Shown here piece by piece: positions 24,335 to 37,017 of a stretch of 64,000 nucleotides of DNA. The stretch's first letter is position 1. Every line of letters begins with the position of its first letter. Under the pieces are notes generated by a model. The model saw nothing but the letters and a program-made list of their open reading frames with translations, had not been told where the DNA came from and did not search any database. The stretch lies in NCBI GenBank assembly GCA_022113835.1, contig JAILWY010000010.1:14379501-14443500 (forward strand). Direction: 5' to 3'. The stretch is from Atopsyche davidsoni. Taxonomy: Eukaryota > Arthropoda > Insecta > Trichoptera > Hydrobiosidae. Both the position numbers and the translations under genes were made by a program.

Positions 24335-27300
24335 TCAATTAAACCTGTATAGGTAAAATCGTACTTCCTGTGAGATGGTCTTCACAAAAACCAATAATTA
24401 AATATATTTACTTGATGTATTATTTTATTATCATGAGTAAATGTTATTATCAATCCATAATTTCATAAAGTAAGAACCACTAGGACGAGCATTTGATTAC
24501 AGCGGAAAAACTAATGAGAATAAAAATATTTATTTAATAATGTATTATTTAAAAAATATAAATTCAACTAAAATATTCTTTCCAGTTGTGTCATCTCATT
24601 TTAAAACGGCATTAACTGTATTCGTTTAAAGCATACACATATACCTTTTTTATTATTTAATATCAACAAATACATTTTTCAAAATTTATTCAGGCAATAG
24701 GCAATCTCAGTATTTAGTTAGATACTTTTGCTTAAACATTTATTTTAATAAAACTATCTAACATCGTTGCATTTTTCAACAACTCAGCAAGATAGAACTG
24801 CAAATATAAGTAAGCTTCAGCTTCCGCATAGAAAATTTTTCTTTGTTCATATTGTACTGATTAGTCAAAAGCAATTTCTCGTATAAAATTTTCTTTCTTG
24901 TGTGACTACAAAGAAAATTTTCTTGTCGACCTTAATAGAGCATCGCAAATTAAACTCTTACAACTTGGTTTTGAGGTATATTTTTATGAAACACTCAACA
25001 TAAAAAGTATTCAACATTTTAATAACGGATAATTTTTATTAACCTAAAGCGTAACATGAGTGCACTTTTTAGCATATCTTTTCTACTTTTAATGTTATTT
25101 TTTCACAATCTTCAAAAATATATATACTGAGATAGTCACTGAGAAGATTGACTTGTTTGGGAAGTAGATACATATACGTAAGTAGTCAACTTTACAAAGT
25201 TAATTAATTAAAATATAGATAATCAGTTTATCTTAGATGTTAATATTAAAGGCATAATATAATAACATCGATGATCTTCATTAGCTTATAATTAAATCAT
25301 CGTTTTGATATCACTACTTTATTTTACTATAACTAGGTTATATTCTATAAAACAAAGAATACAAAAAACATATTTCCTGTAAGCTGCCTATAGTCTTCGC
25401 GACACAACCCACAATCGAACTGTAGTGAACCATTTAGTCCTATTTTTCGTTGCTCACTTAGTAGTTAAATATGAAAATCACCTGTTCGTTTTTTTTCACT
25501 GTTTTGACAAAACCACTAATTAATTATCACTCTTGGCTAATCATTATGATTGTTATAACTCTATCCAACTGTCAGACGTAACGCAACGTGTACAGGAAAC
25601 GTAAGTATCTCCTAAATACTAGTATATAAGTACTCGTACTGTACGAGTACTTATATAATAAATTAAAAGTGCGGTTTACACGACCATAATTGACATGTTT
25701 TATTGGAAATACAAGGAATCATTAAAAAGTATTGGCTGTAGAATTGCAACGGACTAAACGTGCTGAACTTCCGTGGTAAAGACTGTAGCTTCATGACGAT
25801 TATGTACGACAACCTGTTGAATATAGCTTCTTACTTTTTAATATATAAATGTCACTGTCGATTATAATGGGAACACTTACACTAAATGCCAAAGAAAATC
25901 TTTAAATTAGATATAGTTTTTGAAATCCAAACCCGTATTAAAATTAAAACTTATCGTAGTACCTGAAATCAAACTTTGAAGGAATTAATTTTTTAAATAA
26001 ATTTTATTTGTAGAAACATTAATTAAATCAAATATATCGATACAATTATACAAATAATTATTAAATATTATTTGAGGTTTTTTAATTTGAAATTACTGAC
26101 TAATGTTTTACTAATAACGAATTGTACAATAGTTTAATATTCCTAATGACCGGTTATTTCAATATTATTTTTAATTAGCTTAATTTTATACGTCGTTATG
26201 ATTGCGATTACATAAGCATGTTAATTCATATCCATTCAAGACTCCATCACTAAAAATGATGTGTAAGGTTAAATCACTTATATTTAAAGAAAAATTAAAA
26301 TAACAATAAAAAAAAAACACTTTTATTCATGTTATTTTTATGGCAATCCAGCATGTTCATCTGCACACGGGGAGAGGTAAACCCTCTCCGTTCGTCACTG
26401 GAGCCTTGAATTAGGACTCGGCTGTGCACACGTGCGCATGAAGGCGTACAATTTCGCATGCCATTACACCACTCGGGGGGGTGCTCGGCAGTGATGGCAT
26501 TTTCAAACAGCTTAGAGCGGCCCGGCCGGGAGAGAGAGGCCCCGGGAGATGCGACATGTGTACAAGTGCGCCGGCTGCGCGCGTACTCTGCACACCTCAA
26601 GTGTGCCTACTTACCTGGCCTAACAGAATTTAAGTCCCCGTCTGTGGCTATTACTGTACTTATTTATTCAGTGACTGGTATTCTATTCAAAGTTCGTGCA
26701 ATAACTGGACGCTTAAACTAAGTTGCAAATCGATTGGACGTACAATAATAACGACAGACGTTTGATGTATCTCTTCTGATGCATCTCCTCATAAAAGGTT
26801 GGTCACCATTTCATCGAGCATATTTCTATCGGCCGTACTTCGGCACGTAAACTTCTTCCTTCCAGTTCCTTTTTTTCCTATATTTACTGTTACGGAAAAT
26901 GTGGCCAAAATTCCTTCCGCTTCTTAACCAACGTCAGAACTTTTCTTAAAAAATAATTATAGAAGATTTGCAGTATGCACTTTAGATATTTGAAACACAC
27001 ATATATCTAATAAATGAAACAATTGTAAAAATTTAATTTGACAATATTTTTTGTGGTTAAAGAATTATCTTAATAGTAATGCTCTATATCAAAAATTACA
27101 TACGAATTGTACACTCTCAAATTGATCTGCAAACGTTGCGTAACATATATGAGCGTTTTCTCAGCGGAATCCCAAGCGCGGGAGTCCCGAGGGTGCTATA
27201 TATTTCGCCTGAATTATTGCATATTAAAAAAGGCGATACATTTTTGTTTAGAGCCTTTTACGTACGGCAAAAAAAACACCTACCTTTTGTATGCTGCCGG

Positions 27301-27948
27301 AAAATGGCCAGTGCTTCGACATTCGCATTTAAATTATGAAAAAAATTATTCGTCGGTATTAAACTCACGCCAAGTTGGCAGAGAAAAATATTTTTTTGTT
27401 GAAAGCATTCGGTTTTAAAAAAGTCTATTATGGCAGGAAATTCCGTTATTACATTTTTGGTTATTCTGACAGCTGCGAAAGGCTGTCTTATATTTAAAAT
27501 GAAGGTGGCCGTAGTTTTTTGGATTTCAAACAAACAAAAAATTTAATTTGACCCATTTTTTTTTAATATAATAAAAACTTTCCTTGAAGTTATCATAACA
27601 AAAACAGTCATATTCATTGCTATTTTTAATACTTTTATTTGTATTGATTTGTAAAATAAAGCAATAGTAAACTTTTATAAAAATTAAATATTTTTTTTCA
27701 ACAAATAAAATTTGTATTAAATTATTGTAATTTTTAAAAGTAAAATCCTCCAATCATTTTTAAGAAATTTTTTGAGAAATATTTTTTAATTTGATTTTTA
27801 GTGTCTATAAAATTGAGTGTCCGTTTTAAAAGCGGGCCACCAATCGTACGCACATATGCTAATGAGTCGATATCTTCTGCCCAGTGCCGTGCAAGTGACT
27901 AAATAATGTTCTAAATCTATTTAAGATATATAAATATATTTATAAATA

Positions 27949-27950
<2 letters not shown>
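24335..27950 (+). other. Intron stretch without a recognised gene
   Basis: AT-rich with a GC-rich island at about 26340-26640. That island is open in several frames on both strands but has no recognisable protein. A short perfect hairpin lies at 25623-25657. The word ATGCTAATGAG (octamer/POU-like) occurs near 27857 and again near 31823. Confidence 0.7.
25623..25657. repeat. Perfect inverted repeat, 16-bp arms, 3-base loop
   Basis: Bases 25623-25638 are the exact reverse complement of 25642-25657, with loop CTG. The arm is TATATAAGTACTCGTA. The architecture (perfect stem, 3-base loop) is the same as at 2642-2694. Confidence 0.93.

Positions 27951-28024
<74 letters not shown>
27951..28024. repeat. 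(TA)n microsatellite
   Basis: About 36 TA units, uninterrupted. This is the third long (TA)n tract in the same intron. Confidence 0.97.
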
Positions 28025-28030
<6 letters not shown>

Positions 28031-28755
28031 ACATTATAAAAATTCACAATTAACTATCAGGATAACATCAGTTTGAGATTCGTCTAATCAAAGAATTGCA
28101 ATAGTCTTCTACAGCAAAAATAAAATATAAACCTTTCTATATGTGATAATAGCATGTTGTATAAACTAATTCATATTAAAAACCAAAAAATGAATTGTTG
28201 TATCTGGTATGCTTTTTGAATTGTAATAAAATAAGTTTGATCCAACAAATCAATGTAACTCAGTGTCTAAAAAGTATTTCTGTTAGACTGTTGTTTTAAT
28301 GTTTCTGAATAACAAAATGACTGGCTCTTTGTGTTTCTCGAAGAGACTTTAAATTTAATAAAATCAATTTATTTAAAGCAATTTATTTATATATTGACAA
28401 TTTTGAATTGTATAAATTGGCTTCAATCCTCCCATCAGCAAGATTGATGAAATTCAATTTTGTAGATATAAAATTGAAGTCTAGAAGGGCATTATCCAAT
28501 TTTAAACTAATATTCGTAGACATTTATTCTTAAATCTGTGTATTGATATTGTTTTTTTTTTTAGTAATATTTGATTATTTGAGAGTAACAGGTATTATTA
28601 ATCAATTAAAAACTCAAGATATTTTTAATCATGCGTTAAATTTTTTATTATTTAAAATCGAATTCATATTATTTTTTTAAATTCACGCTTTGCTTGTTAA
28701 TTATAAGTTAATATAATTTAGGACGTTTTGTTTTACCAAGTACCACGTTGAATTT

Positions 28756-28797
28756 ATGGTATTTAAATAAATAATTAAGCATATCTTTAAATACCAT
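28756..28797. repeat. Inverted repeat with 12-bp arms, 18-base loop
   Basis: ATGGTATTTAAA at 28756-28767 is matched by its exact reverse complement at 28786-28797. The arms are AT-rich, so chance formation is possible. Confidence 0.7.
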
Positions 28798-28879
28798 GTC
28801 ATGTTCGTTTAATAATATATTTTACAAAATTATTGACGCATAGTACTTATAGAGACCCGCATCGAGTGCTACGCAGAAA

Positions 28880-29110
28880 ATACAATAGTCACGCCCCTTC
28901 CTTCCACCGCCGCCACTGCTTCAAGCCTGACGACCGCGAATGCATTTAATGCAATCTTCAGAATCTGTTGTGCCGGTACGCAGGTTGCATTATAATGACG
29001 TCACGAGCGATTAAAGCGTCTCAGGGGCGCCGGCGCCGCGGGGCGAACCAGTTATCGGTGCGAGTAATATCAGAACACCACTACCTGCCAGCCACCTCCG
29101 CCAAGTAGGG
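28880..29110. promoter_or_regulatory. GC-rich island with CRE site
   Basis: GC-rich block in AT-rich intron. It carries TGACGTCA at 28996-29003 followed by a run rich in GGCGCC and GCCGCC words. No ORF with protein character. A candidate intronic enhancer, judged from composition and the CRE consensus only. Confidence 0.4.
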
Positions 29111-29649
29111 TTGCCACATCGTTTTAAACTAAAAAAATATGTATTATCTACATAACTAAAATATCGACAAGTAACATATAAATAAATATTGTTTTTTACA
29201 CCTCTGATATGTATGAAAATCAAATTCGCAAATGAGATTACTGCTACTTTATTAATATTGAAATAACTGATAATCATTTTACTTGCGAGAAACATTTTTA
29301 TTTAAATTTTAATACAAATAACATTTTTGAATTTTCTACATACCCGTAAATTTAAAAAAAAATCATTCAACTGAACGTGATAAATTACTTTAAAAAAATG
29401 ATTTCTATCGCCATAATAATTACTGGTGAACAACTTTTACAATTCAGCTGAACTTACGGCCAATCATAAAATAAGAAATAAATCTACGTTTTTCCAATCT
29501 ATTTTTGTTCAAGGCTTTATCACTAGCAGTTTAAAAAACATTACCCACTCAATAATTTTTATTTTTACAATTTTGAATTCTCCGATTAGAAATCATCCAA
29601 ATTTAGAATTTGTGTTTTATATATTATACGTGCTGTGTATCAAATAACT

Positions 29650-29880
29650 GTGGACCGGTAATTGGCTTTTCACGCTTCTCGTTGTGGTCACCCTGCGCGG
29701 CACTACTCAGGGGGCTCCGGCAATCCCCGGCGGGCTGGCGGCCCTTCGCGCTGCTAAATGGTTTCCGATCGTCAATCACCCGACAGCGACAAGGCGGTGC
29801 CGTGACGTCATAGCTGATCAGAAACACTAAATATGGCCCATAAAAATCCATAAACTTATCACGATCACGGCGTATCAATA
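29650..29880. promoter_or_regulatory. GC-rich island with CRE site
   Basis: A second GC-rich block with TGACGTCA at 29803-29810, followed within a few bases by GCTGATCAG. It lies about 0.6 kb from the previous island. The overlapping ORFs on both strands are shadows of the GC-rich composition. Confidence 0.4.
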
Positions 29881-32800
29881 CATTGATGCCTGTATCGGTG
29901 TATTGTTTCTGTCATCGACCCGGCGCGACACACTTGGTGGTCGAATTACTTTCAATATAGTTATATATAATACATACAATCATTCAATACTACTAAATGT
30001 CATTTTATCTACGTATTTATATTTTAAATCTAACAAATAATAATTTGAAACATTAACTTATTAAAGATTTTTTGATAGCCACTGCCAATGAATCATTAAT
30101 TTAATCAACAACTTAATGCGCAAACATATGGTTTATTACAGCCACGAATATTCTATTCGTACTTTACTGAGTATTAATTACTTTTAAATCATATAATCTA
30201 TCATATTAAAAAAATCCTTTCTTTTTTTTTTGGTTCAGGTGCGTTTAATGGTAAGTGTTATATTATTTTTATTCTCGATCCTCTATTTTCAAAGTATTTA
30301 TTTATATACTCTATATAACTAACTTGAAGATAATTTAAAAACATTGAGAGTATATTTTCCAATAAGAGTAAAAACACGTATTAAATCAATATTTCTCTTT
30401 TACTTCTTTGCAGAAATGTCTTTATTCACATTATTAATAACGATAGTCGTACAAATCGCAAGGTGTCAGATTATAAGCTTTTCACTACATAAGTATACAT
30501 TGGTATTAAATTTTATTTTTAAAAAACTTGTAATTGATAGATCGATCCTATTATTGAGATTACAGCAAAGTTTTTTTTCCAATAAATTGTCTGTTGTCTG
30601 CTCCATTTCACCCCCTTTCAGCGGTGTTTACACCGGGAGTGTTTATCGGCGATCGCAAACACAATATTGAGTGCAAACAAGCCCCTTTCAATTCACAACG
30701 AGTTGTTTTGTATTAAAAAGCGAGAGGCTTCACATAAATCTTGCTACAATTTGTAGGGCTCTCGGCTAACAGCGCAGTTCACACGATGTTACTTTCTTGA
30801 TAGCGGTCCTCGTAAGCGACAGCGCACTTGGCTAATAGGACAGAACGGAGAAAACACTCTCAGGGCATATTAGACATCTGCTCTGCTCTCGGAGTCAATT
30901 TTAACAGTTTAACAATGTAAATAAATATCTACAATTCCGATCTTGTTTTATTTTTTACAAATTAGGTAGCACAAGACTGCGGTGTGCAAGAAAAAGTTTG
31001 GGGTTTAGTCTCTTATTAAATGGTTTACAATTTCATCATGATCTTTTTAATTCAAAAAATAAATAGCTTAGGTTCAAAAAAAACACCTACAAGTGAAATT
31101 GTTCGTTAATTCATTTTAGGTTTTCAATACTTTTTCCATCGGATCATTAATTGTATTGCATGGATATTCATGTCATATTTTTTATATCTCTCCACGCTAA
31201 ACAATTAACGAAACAGATAGAGTTTTTTTTAACTTTTTTTTTTATTTACATTCTGAATAAAACCTCATCCACGATTTTAAAAACCATACGTGCACTCGTA
31301 CTTTCAGGCCGCCCGGAGTCGCATAGAGAATGCATCGATTTTTTGCGGTCCTTGGCCTTGAATTTATTAGCGCTGCTCAATAGAGAAACCGAGAAACAAT
31401 AGGACTCGTCCAGGTGTATTTTAGTATTCTTGGAGACACACTAATGTATCCATGTCAAAACAAAGTGCCGCGACATTGTTTCAACCGGAGTTATTTTGCT
31501 AAGTAACAACCCAGCTCATCATTTTAAATTCTGAGATCTAGTGAAAACTTTGAAAATAATTATAGTGAAGGTAATTCCCAAATATAATTATTTACTATAA
31601 AATTAATTTTTTTTAGGATAACGTTATAAACAGGTATCTACAAAATGTATCTGATTGCACTAAAAATTACAATATTTAATAGAGCCTGTGATTGTTTGCA
31701 AAGCAGATCAGAACGAAGTTGCGCAGTACCTGTGTGCTTCTGTTTGTTGCGGAGAGGCCTCCGGTCCCCACTTTGAAGTTCGGCGTGTCTCCGGGGACTA
31801 CAGTTCGAGGCCCGACCGTCCATGCTAATGAGATATATGGCGCCGCCGGCCTTACCCCTCCCTCGCACCACCCCTAGTTAACAAATATGACCGCGAAAAT
31901 TTATAGTCAACACAATGCTGGATGAAAATCCCTCTGGCCTGTGTGCTACCGATCTTAACCAAGTCTTAGGCTAGGAAGGTTGCTTATCGACAATAAGGGG
32001 TCCTAGACTCGGGTTTCGGGAAGTTTCGGGTGGAGCAATTTATTAAAATGTTTGAATTCTGTGCATAAAAGTGCACTAGGTTCAACTATCGATATAAATG
32101 CTCTGAAAATTTTTTTTTTTTGATAATTATTATCTATAATTTACATGTTTATAATAAAACATTAAAAGACATGTATAAATATATGGATATAAGCAATCTA
32201 TATAAATATAATAAGTGGTTTTTAAATTTTATACATACAAAGGTCATAAAAGACTTTATTTTTTATTTGTTTAGGTGAAACAAAGCTTCCGAAAACGTTA
32301 TTTTGGCAAAGTTTCATTATTTTTTCTTTCAACAAAATAAAAAAGTAACTTTTCATAAAAACTTAAGTTTTCGAATAACCTAAGTTTTATGTTGTTTTTT
32401 GCTTTAACCTTAGCTTTATATAAAAATAAATCTAGATGATATTCATGCATAAAAAATATGAAATTTATTCAACTGAATAACTTATACTCCATATGTATAT
32501 GTGTATTAAATATCCAATAATATGTATCCGAGTATGTGGGAGGGGGAGAGAGGTTGAGTATAAATAAGAGAATGAAATTAAATAACCAGACAAAAAACAG
32601 TAGAATCTTCAAATTTTTTTTATTCTAACTAACTCTCAATTCTGAAATTGAGTCGTGTGATCCCTTAATTACTAGGTTAATTTAAAATGTATTCGATAGA
32701 AAAAAATATTTTAAATACAATTATATAGTTTATTTTTTATTCCTAAAACCTCAAGCACTATAAATTCAGGGCGCACTATGGTTCGTTTGAATCTCGGCGG

Positions 32801-33939
32801 TTAAAATTGATGTGTGTTTACAAAGAAGATATTGTTAAAAAGAAAGAATAAAAAAGCGATGTCGTTTGTCAAAGTTGGGCTGTGTTTTGTGGAAGTGAAA
32901 AGGGCGTAATGACGGCGAGGTGTAGGGATCTGGCAAGTTAATACACACCGTCGTCGCAATGGCCGCTTAAAGCCCTTAGTATTTAATTCATCGTATCAAA
33001 TTGATCGAATGTAAAAAAATAACAGAAATAGAAAAACAGACAATCAGTCCCACAAACAATTGAATGAACTCTAATTCAAATTTTATTCTTAATGCTAAGA
33101 TTAAACCTTTTTACGTGTTTTATATATTCTTACTAAAATTACGTGTATGTTTAAATATAATTAAACGTATGTACATACATTTTTATGTTCGACAATTTAT
33201 TTCAAAAGGGTTTTTTTTATATTTGAAACGCCGAGCTTACATATTTACGTTTAAAAAAAATTACTTGTTGAAATAAAAATAGTATGATTAATATTTAAGA
33301 AATATGTTTATTCATGAATACATAAACCAAAAAGTCGTAGGCGTTATCAAGCAGGCAATACACAAGTTATTTCTATTCCACAAGCTCCTGGGTTCATTTA
33401 TGTGACAATTCACTAAATAAATGAATTTAGGATTGTTTATCTGGAAAGTTCACTGCCGACTATTCATCCATCACAAAATTCACCAGCCGATTTTTCAGGA
33501 TTCGAATTAGGCACTGCATTCACTGAACAGGTCTCAGGGATTAATATTCACTGATCACAGCTAACCGGAGAAACTCGAACGCCTAGCTCAATAATATTAT
33601 CGTTAAATAGATACATATTATTTAATCCTTAATATTTTTAATCTAGAGAAAGTGAAATGCGATCCAAGAATTTCGTCAAGTTAACGACGAATGTACATCA
33701 TTTAAATAAATTATACAATAAAACATTTAGTAAATATGGCATTACTTTACAAATAATGAAAAGTTTTTTTGAATGATAATTTTTCAAATTTAAGTAAATA
33801 AAATATGTATGAAGTACGAGTGTCTTCATTATCATGTAATTTAATTTAATTTGAAATATTAATCTAATACACTTAAACACTGAATAATATATATACTCAA
33901 TTTTGGTTGGTTCATTTATAGAGAGTAGTTCTCAAGCAC

Positions 33940-34180
33940 TTTTCTGGGCCCTGCTGAAGATGGTCTCGCTAACGAGGCGCCGTTTTGTAGAAAGCGGCGC
34001 TTAAATGACGCCTCATAATGGATCTTATTCCGGCAGTAATTTTAATAAAATAGGGGGACGGATCATCGTCAGCAGCTCGCCGACTATCCTTTGTCGGGTG
34101 CGCTCCCCCCTCGGGAGCTCCGCGGCTGCGATAATTAAAACCTGTAAACAACGTGACGTATGGCGAGCCGCGCATCGCTA
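33940..34180. promoter_or_regulatory. GC-rich island 0.35 kb upstream of the isolated Ig exon
   Basis: GC-rich block with GGCGCC-type words, a forkhead-like TGTAAACAA and a GTGACGTA half-CRE. It has no recognised coding content. Its position just upstream of the GC-rich exon at 34529 is notable, but a function is not shown. Confidence 0.35.
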
Positions 34181-34528
34181 AATTGTCACGGACACTTGCA
34201 TAATACGTACTAAAGAACGTTTAAAAAATCCTTATGCTCCTTTGTATATTTCTGCTTTGGCATAAAGCTCGATCCATATATTTCTGTACTCTATTATTTT
34301 CGTATAAACGCTACTTTTAAAACCAAAAAGGCATTGTGGGCGACACAAAGTTGTTAGATTTATGTTATTAAATAATTTCATTTTAGAAATTTTTATTTTA
34401 TACTAGGATTTCCGTCACTCTGACTTAAGGTAAGTATTGCCATTTGTGGCTTTTAAGACTTAATGAGTAGGCTGTAGTATAAATAATACGTGTGGCTGAT
34501 GTCTCTGATGTGGCTTGTCTCTTCCCAG

Positions 34529-34699
34529 GCGAGCCGGCGGCTGCGGTGTCGTGGTGGCGCGGGGGCTCCTTGCTGGCTCGGGGCCCTCTCCTGGAGCTGC
34601 TGGCGGAGCGCGCGGGCCTGGCCGAGCCCCTCACCTGCCAGGCGACCAACAACAACATCACCGCCCCCCTGTCCGCCGCCGTGCACCTGGGCCTGCTCC
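34529..34699 (+). CDS. side-like: Sidestep-type Ig protein, isolated exon with second half of Ig domain 2
   Basis: The exon lies between CTTCCCAG and GTGAGT and is 171 bases long. With the single base from the exon at 9770 it reads GEPAAAVSWWRGGSLLARG and continues to EPLTCQATNNNITAPLSAAV and HLGLL. SWWRGG gives the core tryptophan, and LTCQATNNNITAPLS is a hallmark of Sidestep Ig2, with its second cysteine. The exon is about three-quarters G+C, while its introns are about 30%. The strand region before the cysteine (LLELLAERAGLAEP) looks several residues shorter than usual and lacks the common acidic residue before it. It leaves one base for the exon at 62168, about 27.5 kb away. Confidence 0.94.
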
Positions 34700-36208
34700 G
34701 TGAGTACCCGCTCTCCTCACCTTGCTCAACCAACACTGACACCCTTTTACATCAATATAAGTGATTCTAAGCTATCGGGAGTGATTACTATCTGTTCCGT
34801 GATTTTTTAGTGGAACATAACAGTCATATCCAAATCCATAATCAATCATTTTTATGGTAATATTTAAATGAATCTATTTCTATTCAACAAAGTATACACC
34901 AGCAAATGCTTCAAAGCTGGTAGAACCCCTCTGAAGTTAAAATGAATTAATGGATAAGGTATTTATTAACAACGCAAACATACTTTACAATGCTTTTGTA
35001 CTTGCCTTCTTGCGCTAAGTTCCCTGCTCTTAACCGCTCGCTGGTCTATCGCTGACAGTAAACTCGAGAAATTACGCAAATTAAAAAAATATTATGAGAT
35101 CTGTAATGAAACTGATGCGTCAGTATGCTTAATAAACCCTCCCGAGGCTGGTACCTACGCGCATATTTGCAGGCATTGAAAGGTGGGCGCGATTCCAAAA
35201 TTTACATTTTATGGCATAGTCTTAAATTTTGAAAGCTATTATCTTTGGTACACTCTAAAGGAAATTTGTTTATGGCGCTACGCACACCATTTCCTACCGA
35301 GTAGTTTCAAATTATTCGGCTTGTAATGACAGCGCGCACGCATGCCACCGCCCGCTTGGATTTAGGACATTAATCTGAATCGTGTTTTCTGTGACGTCAT
35401 TAGTCGCCCTATGATTTTATTAAAATTTTGAACGCTGGTCGTAAACTAACCACTGCACCCTTAATTACTCCAACGCAGGTTTATACAGCAAAGACAACCC
35501 CGGTTAAGTCAACCAACGATAAATAGATGCGAGCTCACAATTATTTACGGAAAACGCTCTCGTATGCCCGGTAATCATATTATCAAAGCTTTAAATTCCT
35601 CATTAATCCGTAAAGCCTGTTTTTTTTTAATTTTCTATAAAAGTGCACGTTACCAACACAATGCATGCTTTTAGTGCATCACTCGTTTCCTTGTTTCGTA
35701 TATCACGAATGAATTACTTTTAAGGAGTATTTGTATTTTTTTACATAAATTTTTACGTTTATGTTTGAGTTGAAAAAAACATTTATTTTAAGAAACACCT
35801 AATTGAATGATCAAGATTATCTATAGATCATTAAATTTATATACCACCTTTCAAAGGAACAAGAGTGTAATGCAAATATTTTTTTTTACCCACATTTAAT
35901 GTGGACATTAATAAAACACAGAGACTCGACGTCATATTTTTAAAATTATTTTCTAATATTATTAGTATTTGCATCTCAACATGTATTTTTAATTTTTTCT
36001 GTTTTAATGATAGTAATTGCAATAAGACAAAATTCAAATATTTTACTAATGTGCTGTTTGTAACAATTACAAAACAATCAATATTTTAAAAGCAAGGATA
36101 CAAAAATCAATACTTAAATGAGAATACCTAATAGTACATACATCCCGGCATCAAGAATCATTAAGTTAAAAAGAAAAAAATGTGTAGGTCTTTGTGAAAA
36201 CTACTTAT
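34700..36208 (+). other. Start of the 27.5-kb intron
   Basis: AT-rich with a GC-richer patch around 35130-35400 that includes TGACGTCA at 35392-35399. No gene supported. Confidence 0.7.
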
Positions 36209-36506
36209 TACGAGGGCTGCTATTTATATATCCGGAATAAAATAAAATAACTATCATTGACTATTAAATATGGTTTTATTGCTTTTCAAAATATTCGCCG
36301 TGATGATCAATGCACTTTTGCATTCGGTGAAACCAGTTTTCATAGCACTTTTTCCAATCGGAAGGCGGTATCTCCAAAACATGATTTTTGAATGCCTCAA
36401 CAGCTTCTTCTCGGGTTGTAAATCGTTGACCACGTAATTTATTCTTCACGGTTGGAATTAAAAGAAGTCGTTGGGTGCCAAATCAGGACTATATGGCGGA
36501 TTATAC
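36209..36506 (-). mobile_element. Truncated mariner-family transposon, 3' end
   Basis: On the minus strand it encodes the C-terminal part of a mariner transposase. After NPPYSPDLAPNDFF, with the last catalytic Asp context, a frameshift breaks the reading. It then continues as KNKLRGQRFTTREEAVEAFK to CIDHHGEYFEKQ and stop. About 70 bases later comes a terminal repeat reading CGAGGGCTGCTATTTATA on the plus strand, preceded by TA. The rest of the transposase and the other terminus are missing, so this is a dead fragment. Confidence 0.88.
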
Positions 36507-37017
36507 GGATATACCTCTCTAGTGGGATTCATACTTACAGCATAATGAATGTGCTTAAAATTTTAGTCAAAAATTAAGAATCACACAGTATTAATATAAC
36601 GTGGCGTAAAATGAACCAAAATAACGTAGTATTCAATCTATATATATAAAACACAAAAAATGTTTCTATATCCGTTATAGGCTTTGAAACCATACAACCG
36701 ATGTGCCCCAAACCGGTTTCATTTGAAAGACAATAATAAGAAGAATCTTTGTGACTATTAAAACAATGCATTTAATACATTCGGTCTATTAATTAAGTCG
36801 ATTTTCGACATTTTCCATACAAAAATTTTCAATATTTGTAAAGTCGAGATCGTTCCTCGCAAAAAATTTGAAAAAAGAACATTGTGAAGATCGCGCATAA
36901 AACTAAATCACTATCTGTCATTCACAACAGAGTTTTATCATAGTGAGTTTGTCTGTTTTTATATGGGATTATTATGCATATTGCATTATGATAAGAGTCT
37001 ATCAATCCAATCACATT

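Larger units (their letters stand above)
28025..34528 (+). other. Last part of the 24.6-kb intron
   Basis: AT-rich with GC-rich islands at about 28880-29110, 29650-29880, 31740-31870 and 33940-34180, and a 12-bp-arm inverted repeat at 28756-28797. No coding sequence recognised. ORFs within the islands are short and open on both strands, as expected from composition. Confidence 0.7.

Noticed and set aside
26295..26721. Overlapping ORFs of 60-101 codons on both strands
   Set aside because: GC-rich island open in many frames; Cys/Arg/Pro-rich readings with no recognisable domain, and no splice context.
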